From Hyphomicrobiales bacterium (lineage in GTDB: Bacteria; Pseudomonadota; Alphaproteobacteria; Rhizobiales; Beijerinckiaceae): DNA of 6,316 nt. The position numbers and the translations under genes were made by a program. The stretch is taken from contig PXAW01000498.1 of the NCBI GenBank assembly GCA_003567055.1, forward strand, positions 1 through 6,316, in the 5' to 3' direction. The first letter of the stretch is position 1; each line of letters begins with the position of its first letter. The notes beneath the pieces were generated by a model. That model did not search any database. It saw only the letters and a list, made by a program, of their open reading frames with translations, and was not told where the DNA came from. Positions 1-6,316 of this stretch are shown here, in pieces.

Positions 1-607
1 CGAAGGTGACCGGCATCAGCACCAGCCATGACAGGGTCATCACCGTCCCCGGCGTGCGCACCATCAGCGCCACGGCGGTGAAGATCCAGCCGATCCCGAG
101 CGCGAAGATGTTGAGCAGGACCAGCGCCACGATGAAGGCGCCCGCCCCGCCCTCGGCCCGGTAGCCCATCAGGAAACCGACGCCGAAGACGAGCAGCGCC
201 GAGGCGGTATAGCGCAGTACATCGCCCAGAATCGCGCCCGCCAGCGGCGCCGGGCGCCAGATCGGCATGGCGCGAAAACGGTCGAACACCCCGCGCTTGA
301 TGTCCTGGTTGAGGGTGAAGCCGGTATAGATCGAGGTGAACATCACCGTCTGCACGAGGATGCCCGGGAGCAGGAATTGCAGATAGGCCTCGGTCGAACC
401 CACCAGCGCGCCGCCGAACAGATAGGTGAACATCACGGTGAACATCACCGGCGTGACCACCACGTCGAAGGCCTGCTCGGGATTGTGGCGGATCTTGAGG
501 ATGGCGCGCCAGGCGAAGACCAGCGTGTCGGCGAGCGGGCGCGGCCCGGATGGCCTGCGCGTGCCCGGACCGAGCGCCCGGTCGAGACGCGATTGCCGCT
601 CGCTCAT
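1..607 (-). CDS. ABC-2 type exporter permease, DrrB-like (C-terminus off the window)
   Basis: This is the membrane subunit of a drug- or lipid-type ABC exporter, encoded with the ATPase immediately upstream. The reading frame is open from the ATG at 607 to the left edge (202 codons); DrrB-type proteins are usually about 250-290 aa, so roughly a quarter is missing. A basic, Pro-rich cytoplasmic N-terminus (residues 1-45) is followed by hydrophobic segments near 48-68, 76-97, 130-148, 156-182 and from 188 to the edge. The conserved cytoplasmic coupling stretch of ABC-2 permeases is visible around residues 104-132, with GVFDRFRAMPIWRPAPLAG. The start codon overlaps the ATPase stop as ATGA, and a GAGGAG Shine-Dalgarno lies 8 nt upstream inside the ATPase gene, which indicates translational coupling. 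The substrate cannot be told from sequence; daunorubicin-type naming is a family label only. Confidence 0.93.
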   Translation of the reverse strand, partial: MSERQSRLDRALGPGTRRPSGPRPLADTLVFAWRAILKIRHNPEQAFDVVVTPVMFTVMFTYLFGGALVGSTEAYLQFLLPGILVQTVMFTSIYTGFTLNQDIKRGVFDRFRAMPIWRPAPLAGAILGDVLRYTASALLVFGVGFLMGYRAEGGAGAFIVALVLLNIFALGIGWIFTAVALMVRTPGTVMTLSWLVLMPVTF

Positions 608-1599
608 GCCTGCGTCTCCTCTTGATCCGGTCCGGCGCCATGGCCGGTGAGCGCGAAGAAGACCGCATCGAGCGTCGGCTGGCCATAGGCGAAATCGACG
701 AGCGCGATGTTCTGTTCGGCCAGAGCTGCGAGCAGCGGCAGCGCCGCATCGGCATCGGGCAGGGGAATGGCGAGCATGCGCGGATCATCCGCGCGATGCG
801 CGGCGAGGTCGAGGCTCCGGGCGACCGCGCCGGCGCGGGCGGCCCCGGCCGGATCATGCAGCGTCAGGCGCAGGACCCCGCTTCCCACGCGCGCCTTGAG
901 CTGGGCCGCCGTGCCCTGTGCGATGACGCGTCCATGATCGATCACCGCGATCCGGTCGGCCAGCTGGTCGGCCTCCTCGAGATACTGGGTGGTGAGCAGA
1001 ATGGTGGTGCCGCTGCGCGCCAGCTGGCGCGTGATCGCCCAGACATCGGCCCGCGCACGCGGATCGAGGCCCGTGGTGGGCTCGTCGAGGAAGAGCAGGT
1101 CCGGACGGGTGATCATCGAGGCTGCGATGTCGAGCCGCCGGCGCATGCCACCCGAATAACCGCTGACGGGACGGCGCGCGGCAGCGGCGATGTCGAAGGC
1201 TTCGAGCAATTCGTCGCAGCGCCCGCGCGCCTCGCTTCCGGTGAGCCCGAGAAGCCGGGCGAGCAGCAGCAGGTTCTCGCGCCCGGTCAGTTCCTCGTCG
1301 ACGGAGGCGAATTGCCCGGTGAGCGCGATGCGCCGGCGCAGCTGCGCTGCCTGCGCGACGATATCGTGCCCGAGTACGAAGGCGCGCCCGCCCGTGGGCC
1401 GGATCAGCGTCGAGAGCAGCCGCACGAAAGTCGTCTTGCCCGCCCCGTTGGGGCCGAGCAGCCCGAACACCTCCCCGCGCGCGACCCGCAGGCTCACCCC
1501 GTCGAGGGCGCGGGTGGTGCCATAGGTCTTTTGCAGCGCATCGGTTTCGATGGCGGCGTCATCGGCAGATCCACGGGCGGATTCTTGGGCCTCGTTCAT
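604..1599 (-). CDS. ABC exporter ATP-binding protein, DrrA-like
   Basis: Cytoplasmic ATPase that powers the adjacent DrrB-like permease. With the start at 1599 it is 331 aa, the usual DrrA size. Visible motifs: Walker A GPNGAGKTT (residues 49-57), ABC signature YSGGMRRRLD (148-157), Walker B LLFLDEPTTGLDP (168-180), and a switch region LLTTQYLEEAD with Gln at about 205 where most ABC ATPases carry the H-loop His. Q at this place is, from memory, normal for the DrrA group. The C-terminal ~90 residues form the extra domain typical of DrrA-type proteins. An in-frame ATG at 1668 would add 23 residues, but that stretch uses codons rare in this GC-rich gene (CGA, AGT, TCA, ACA, TTG, CAA) and is Pro-rich, so the 1599 start is preferred. 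Neither start has a strong Shine-Dalgarno. It is first in the operon, with a 4-bp ATGA overlap to the permease. Confidence 0.95.
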   Translation of the reverse strand: MNEAQESARGSADDAAIETDALQKTYGTTRALDGVSLRVARGEVFGLLGPNGAGKTTFVRLLSTLIRPTGGRAFVLGHDIVAQAAQLRRRIALTGQFASVDEELTGRENLLLLARLLGLTGSEARGRCDELLEAFDIAAAARRPVSGYSGGMRRRLDIAASMITRPDLLFLDEPTTGLDPRARADVWAITRQLARSGTTILLTTQYLEEADQLADRIAVIDHGRVIAQGTAAQLKARVGSGVLRLTLHDPAGAARAGAVARSLDLAAHRADDPRMLAIPLPDADAALPLLAALAEQNIALVDFAYGQPTLDAVFFALTGHGAGPDQEETQA

Positions 1600-1664
1600 G
1601 ATCGGATGCTCGATCGGTGCCGCCGGGTGGGGCGGGCCGGGTTGCAATGTTGATGCACTGCTTC

Positions 1665-1676
1665 GCATTAATGCGT
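1665..1676. promoter_or_regulatory. 12-bp perfect palindrome upstream of the exporter operon
   Basis: CGCATTAATGCG is a perfect dyad 66 bp upstream of the preferred ATPase start. Exporter operons of this type are often governed by TetR- or MarR-family repressors that bind such dyads, but no regulator gene lies in the window. A 12-bp palindrome is expected about once or twice by chance in a window this size, so only its location supports a role. Confidence 0.2.
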
Positions 1677-1829
1677 CCGCGCTCTTCAGGCAATGCGGCA
1701 GAACGGGCCGGCCCGTGCACGGATCCCGCCGGATGCGGTCAACCGGTTTCGGCGGGGCGGCGTAAAGCTTTGATCAACCATGATCGGCACTGCACGAAAC
1801 AAGAACTTTTCTAGAAACGGAAATCGGAA

Positions 1830-1835
1830 CATAAT
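1830..1835 (+). promoter_or_regulatory. Candidate -10 element for the 32-aa membrane protein gene
   Basis: CATAAT matches the sigma-70 TATAAT element at five of six positions and sits in a locally AT-rich stretch (about 1795-1855) that stands out from its GC-rich surroundings. The matching -35 is poor (TTTTCT at 1807-1812, 17-nt spacing). A start site near 1841-1843 would give a short leader and would fall inside the LexA-type box directly downstream. Confidence 0.4.
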
Positions 1836-1836
1836 A

Positions 1837-1851
1837 GAACATAGATCGAAC
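1837..1851 (+). promoter_or_regulatory. LexA-type SOS box, GAAC-N7-GAAC
   Basis: The sequence GAACATAGATCGAAC contains two direct GAAC half-sites with exactly seven bases between them. This is the alphaproteobacterial LexA operator (GAAC-N7-GAAC, or GTTC-N7-GTTC on the other strand, as established in Rhodobacter, Rhizobium and Caulobacter). It lies between the candidate -10 and the Shine-Dalgarno of the small gene at 1866, ending 14 bp before its ATG, which is a repressing position. A third GAAC at 1827 is spaced one base too close to be part of the same site. I saw no second GAAC-N7-GAAC or GTTC-N7-GTTC elsewhere in the window on a visual scan. Confidence 0.65.
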
Positions 1852-1865
1852 TTGGGGAGGTCGAC

Positions 1866-1964
1866 ATGTTCCGTTCCGTTTGTGCACTCGCCGCCGAAAT
1901 CGCGTCACTGGGGATTTTCGTGGCCATGGTCGGCCTCTGGGCCATGGCCTTCGGCGTGGCTTGA
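1866..1964 (+). CDS. 32-aa single-helix membrane protein, putative SOS-induced (SidA-like by analogy)
   Basis: A 33-codon gene with a near-perfect Shine-Dalgarno: GGAGG at 1856-1860, 5 nt before ATG. The peptide begins MFRSVCALAAEIASLG and continues as an uninterrupted hydrophobic stretch to the C-terminal GVA. Only Arg3 and Glu11 are charged; there is one Cys (6) and one Trp (25). This is one transmembrane helix at about residues 12-30, and Arg3 favours an N-terminus-inside orientation. No signal-peptidase site is evident. It is transcribed away from the exporter operon and ends 12 bp before the U-run side of the katG terminator. The LexA-type box upstream suggests DNA-damage induction. Caulobacter SidA, a 29-aa inner-membrane protein under LexA control that blocks division through FtsW/FtsN, is the closest functional analogue I know, but sequence homology was not tested. 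It could instead be an unrelated small membrane protein. Confidence 0.65.
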   Translation: MFRSVCALAAEIASLGIFVAMVGLWAMAFGVA

Positions 1965-1976
1965 TGGCCACCAACG

Positions 1977-2008
1977 AAAAAACCCCTCCCGCCGTAGCGG
2001 AAGGGGTT
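1977..2008 (-). terminator. Rho-independent terminator of katG with UACG tetraloop
   Basis: On the minus strand a 12-bp stem (2008-1997 paired with 1992-1981, one G-U wobble) closes on a C(UACG)G loop of the very stable UNCG class and ends in six U (1982-1977). It begins 25 bp past the katG stop codon. Read on the plus strand, the wobble becomes a C-A mismatch and no U-run follows, so it would serve the small gene at 1866 poorly or not at all. Confidence 0.88.
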
Positions 2009-2033
2009 CGGTTCGCCGCTTTGTGCCTGCCGA

Positions 2034-4358
<2,325 letters not shown>

Positions 4359-4359
4359 T

Positions 4360-4372
4360 TATCGACACGATA
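4360..4372. promoter_or_regulatory. LysR-type T-N11-A dyad, probable OxyR site
   Basis: TATCGACACGATA is an inverted repeat (TATCG and CGATA around ACA) that fits the T-N11-A rule for LysR-family binding. It sits next to the -35 position of the candidate katG promoter and 10 bp before the oxyR start codon, overlapping or abutting the oxyR leader. This suits activation of katG together with autorepression of oxyR. OxyR normally contacts a longer site (four half-sites over some 40 bp); I could not find a convincing second dyad 22 bp away, so the full operator is not defined. Confidence 0.5.
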
Positions 4373-4382
4373 GGGAGAGCTT

Positions 4383-5285
4383 ATGAGTGCGATCACCCTG
4401 AAACATCTGCGCTATTTCGAGGCGCTGGCACGCCACGGGCATTTCGGTCGCGCGGCTGAGGCCTGCGCCATATCGCAACCGGCGCTCTCGCTGCAGATGA
4501 AGGAGCTCGAGGAATTGCTCGGCGCGCAGCTGATCGAGCGCGGCGCGCGCCAGATCCGCCTCACCGGCCTCGGCGAGGCGCTGGTCGCGCGCTCCCGTGA
4601 CATCCTGCGCTCGGTCGACGAGCTCGGCGATCTCGCCCGCGCCTCCTACAGCCCGCTGACGGGGCGGCTGCGCATCGGCGTGATCCCCACCATCGCCCCC
4701 TATCTCCTGCCGCAGATCATCACCCGGCTCGGTGCGCGCTTTCCCGGCCTCGATCTGCGCCCGCGCGAGGCGGTGACGCACAAGCTGGTGGAAGATCTGA
4801 TCGAGGGGCGGCTCGACACCGCGATCGTCGCCCTGCCGGTCTCCGAGCCGTCGCTGCACGAGGAGCCACTCTTCGAGGAGGAATTCGTGCTGGTGCGCCG
4901 GGAGGCGGAGGCGGGCAAACCCGTGCCCAATGTCGAGAGCCTGCGCGAGATGCGGCTGCTTCTGCTGGAGGAGGGTCACTGCTTTCGCGAGCAGGCGCTC
5001 TCCTTCTGCGCGGGATCGGGCGCCGTGCCCCGCGATCTGATGGAGGGCTCGGCGCTCTCGACGCTCGTCCAGATGGTCGGCGCGGGCATCGGCGTCACGC
5101 TGATCCCGCAGATGGCCGTGGGGATCGAGACCCGCTCCGCGCCGGTTTCCGTCGCCCGCTTCGATGCGCCTGCGCCGACGCGCAGCATCGGCATGATCTG
5201 GCGCCGCACGACGCCGCTGGCCGATCAGCTCGCGGAAGTGGCGCGGATCGTGCGAGCGGCGGCAGCCGGGCGCACGCAGGCGTGA
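4383..5285 (+). CDS. oxyR: Hydrogen peroxide-sensing LysR-type regulator OxyR
   Basis: Cytoplasmic redox-switched transcription factor that activates peroxide-defence genes. It is 300 aa (E. coli OxyR 305). The winged helix-turn-helix covers about residues 5-64, with FGRAAEACAISQPALSLQM as the DNA-reading part; the effector domain is about 93-295. The sensing pair is intact: Cys200 and Cys209 in GHCFREQALSFC, the same eight-residue spacing as E. coli Cys199-Cys208. Thr103 (IPTIAPYLLP) and His199 match the residues that position peroxide in the E. coli protein. The ATG at 4383 has GGAG at 4374-4377, 5 nt upstream. It is divergent from katG, its likely main target, and convergent with the rhodanese gene. 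No clear oxyR promoter was identified. Confidence 0.97.
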   Translation: MSAITLKHLRYFEALARHGHFGRAAEACAISQPALSLQMKELEELLGAQLIERGARQIRLTGLGEALVARSRDILRSVDELGDLARASYSPLTGRLRIGVIPTIAPYLLPQIITRLGARFPGLDLRPREAVTHKLVEDLIEGRLDTAIVALPVSEPSLHEEPLFEEEFVLVRREAEAGKPVPNVESLREMRLLLLEEGHCFREQALSFCAGSGAVPRDLMEGSALSTLVQMVGAGIGVTLIPQMAVGIETRSAPVSVARFDAPAPTRSIGMIWRRTTPLADQLAEVARIVRAAAAGRTQA

Positions 5286-5292
5286 GCGCCGA

Positions 5293-5739
5293 TCAGCAGA
5301 TCATGCAGCCCTGTTCACGGCGGGGTGGCAGCGGGGAATAGCCCTCCGCCACGACGCGCAGCATGCCGCCGGCGATATCCACCACGGGATTGTCGATCCG
5401 TTGCGCGATTTCGCGCGCGGCGCGGGAGGTGCGGTTGCCCGAGCGGCAGATCAGAGCCAGCGTCTGGCCGGGTGCGAGCAGAGGCTCGATGCGCGCGACG
5501 AAGCTCTCGGCATCGGTGTAGGTGACCAGCACGGCGCCCTCGACGACGCCGGTCTGGACCCATTCCTCGGGGCGCCTGATATCGACGACGAGCGTATCCT
5601 CGTCATGCGCGAGTGCTTCGCCGCTGCGCGCCTCCAGGCTCAGATGCGCCGGTGCGGGGCGGGTATCGATCAGGACGATGGCGAGCCCGGCTGCCAGAGC
5701 GGCGAGGAGGGCGAAGCCGTAAAGGGATATCTTGCGCAT
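5293..5739 (-). CDS. Membrane-anchored single-domain rhodanese-like protein
   Basis: A 148-aa protein with an N-terminal hydrophobic helix (about residues 6-24) after MRKIS, with no obvious signal-peptidase site. It is probably anchored to the inner membrane with the rhodanese domain (about 33-138) in the periplasm. The active-site loop CRSGNRTSRA carries the catalytic Cys98 that would hold a persulfide; VVDIRRPEEW (51-60) is the usual CH2A-like start of the fold. The protein ends in CMIC, a C-terminal pair of cysteines at 145 and 148 outside the core fold. Likely role: sulfurtransferase, persulfide handling or thiol redox; the sulfur donor and acceptor are unknown. Its 3' end is 7 bp from that of oxyR, on the opposite strand. 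The start at 5739 has no strong Shine-Dalgarno. Confidence 0.9.
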   Translation of the reverse strand: MRKISLYGFALLAALAAGLAIVLIDTRPAPAHLSLEARSGEALAHDEDTLVVDIRRPEEWVQTGVVEGAVLVTYTDAESFVARIEPLLAPGQTLALICRSGNRTSRAAREIAQRIDNPVVDIAGGMLRVVAEGYSPLPPRREQGCMIC

Positions 5740-5889
5740 GGATCATCACGGGTCGGGAACGGGTTCTGACCCTGAGTAAGCGTTAAGGCGGCGCGTGGCT
5801 ATCGCGACGATCACGGATGGCCGGCGTTATGGCGTCGCAGCACGTACCGGACCGGGCCACGCGCTGCCGGGCACGGCCATGTCGAGCGA
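5740..5889. other. Non-coding interval between rhodanese and methyltransferase genes
   Basis: No credible gene on either strand. It must hold the rhodanese promoter and the end of the methyltransferase transcript. I see no hairpin with a U-run, and no convincing -35/-10 pair. The only structure is a partly symmetric patch at 5750-5772 with GGGTC and GACCC arms around GAAC-GG-GTTC. Confidence 0.5.
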
Positions 5890-6316
5890 TCAGCGGTAGA
5901 GATCCGCGCGCGACAACGGCACCGGCAGGGGCGCATTGCCGCGATCGCCCTTGATGCGCTTCGAGGTCAGGGTCTGGTTGATATAGGCGCCGCCCCTGGC
6001 GAAGGCGAGGGAGCAGCCGGCCAGATAGAGCAGCCACATCCGCACCTTCTCCGGCCCGACCAGCTTTTCCGCTTCCTCCCGCCGCGCGGCGAGGCGCTCC
6101 CACCACAGATAAGTCGTGCGGCGATAATGTTCGCGCCAGCCCTCGACATCGTGGATCTCGAAACCCGCGCGTTCGAGGTTGGAGATCGACATGCCCAGAT
6201 GATCGAGCTCGCCGCCGGGGAAGATGTAGCGCACCAGCGCGCGGTATTCCGGGCTCATCTTCAGGAAGCGCTTGTCCGAACGCTTGGCGCGCCTTGCGAT
6301 GCAATGGTGCAGGTAG
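5890..6316 (-). CDS. Cyclopropane-fatty-acyl-phospholipid synthase-like methyltransferase (C-terminal part)
   Basis: The last 141 codons of a SAM-dependent methyltransferase; the frame stays open to the right edge, so the N-terminus and the SAM-binding core lie outside. The segment shows the CFA-synthase C-terminal pattern: YIFPGGELDHLG, then a Glu-Gly-Trp, then REHYRRTTYLWWERL, where the Tyr aligns by eye with the active-site-lining Tyr of E. coli Cfa, then a helical tail with FARGGAYINQT. The enzyme would methylate unsaturated acyl chains of membrane phospholipids at the cytoplasmic face. The ATG at 6258 is internal, because homology continues upstream to the edge (YLHHCIARRAKRSDKRFLK precedes it). 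Relation to the rhodanese gene 150 bp downstream is unclear, though both are on the minus strand. Other members of this methyltransferase family cannot be excluded without the N-terminus. Confidence 0.88.
   Translation of the reverse strand, partial: YLHHCIARRAKRSDKRFLKMSPEYRALVRYIFPGGELDHLGMSISNLERAGFEIHDVEGWREHYRRTTYLWWERLAARREEAEKLVGPEKVRMWLLYLAGCSLAFARGGAYINQTLTSKRIKGDRGNAPLPVPLSRADLYR

Noticed and set aside
550..1653. A 367-codon plus-strand frame opposite the exporter ATPase
   Set aside because: Shadow of the DrrA-like gene; the composition is Arg/Gly/Ala-rich without domains, and the minus strand has all ABC motifs.
1600..1668. N-terminal extension of the exporter ATPase to ATG 1668
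   Set aside because: The 23 extra codons are rich in rare codons and proline, and DrrA homology starts after the ATG at 1599.
4359..4979. A 206-codon minus-strand frame opposite oxyR
   Set aside because: Shadow; it would also run across the katG-oxyR promoter region, and the plus strand carries a full OxyR with both redox cysteines.
5817..5970. Possible small plus-strand gene starting at 5817
   Set aside because: No Shine-Dalgarno, Arg/Pro-rich product, and it runs into the antisense of the methyltransferase gene.
5783..6304. A 173-codon minus-strand frame at the right end
   Set aside because: Out of frame with the CFA-synthase-like protein, which matches its family through the whole 5890-6316 stretch. 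This frame is basic, low in complexity and without a domain.

Overview
This is a high-GC window, probably chromosomal, from an alphaproteobacterium, most likely of the Rhizobiales/Hyphomicrobiales type. The placement rests on protein style, the divergent katG-oxyR pair, and a GAAC-N7-GAAC site that matches the LexA operator of that class. No species can be named from the sequence alone.

Layout, left to right. Positions 1-1599 (minus strand) hold a two-gene DrrA/DrrB-type ABC exporter operon. The ATPase comes first and overlaps the permease by ATGA; the permease runs off the left edge. Positions 1600-1865 are a non-coding divergent interval. A 32-codon plus-strand gene (1866-1964) with a strong Shine-Dalgarno follows. 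It encodes a single hydrophobic helix, and a GAAC-N7-GAAC LexA-type operator lies just upstream. A hairpin with a UACG tetraloop and a U-run (1977-2008) terminates katG from the other side.

Positions 2034-5285 form an oxidative-stress module. katG (minus; bifunctional catalase-peroxidase, 722 aa) and oxyR (plus; peroxide-sensing LysR-type regulator with both redox cysteines) are divergent across a 180-bp control region. That region has a T-N11-A dyad placed to act on both promoters. A membrane-anchored single-domain rhodanese (5293-5739, minus) converges on oxyR with a 7-bp gap. After a 150-bp non-coding gap, the C-terminal third of a cyclopropane-fatty-acid-synthase-like methyltransferase enters from the right edge (5890-6316, minus).

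How they fit: OxyR probably senses H2O2 and activates katG. The tiny membrane protein is best explained as a LexA-controlled SOS gene. By size, topology and regulation it resembles the Caulobacter division inhibitor SidA, but this is inference and not homology that could be tested here. It is the most interesting item in the window.
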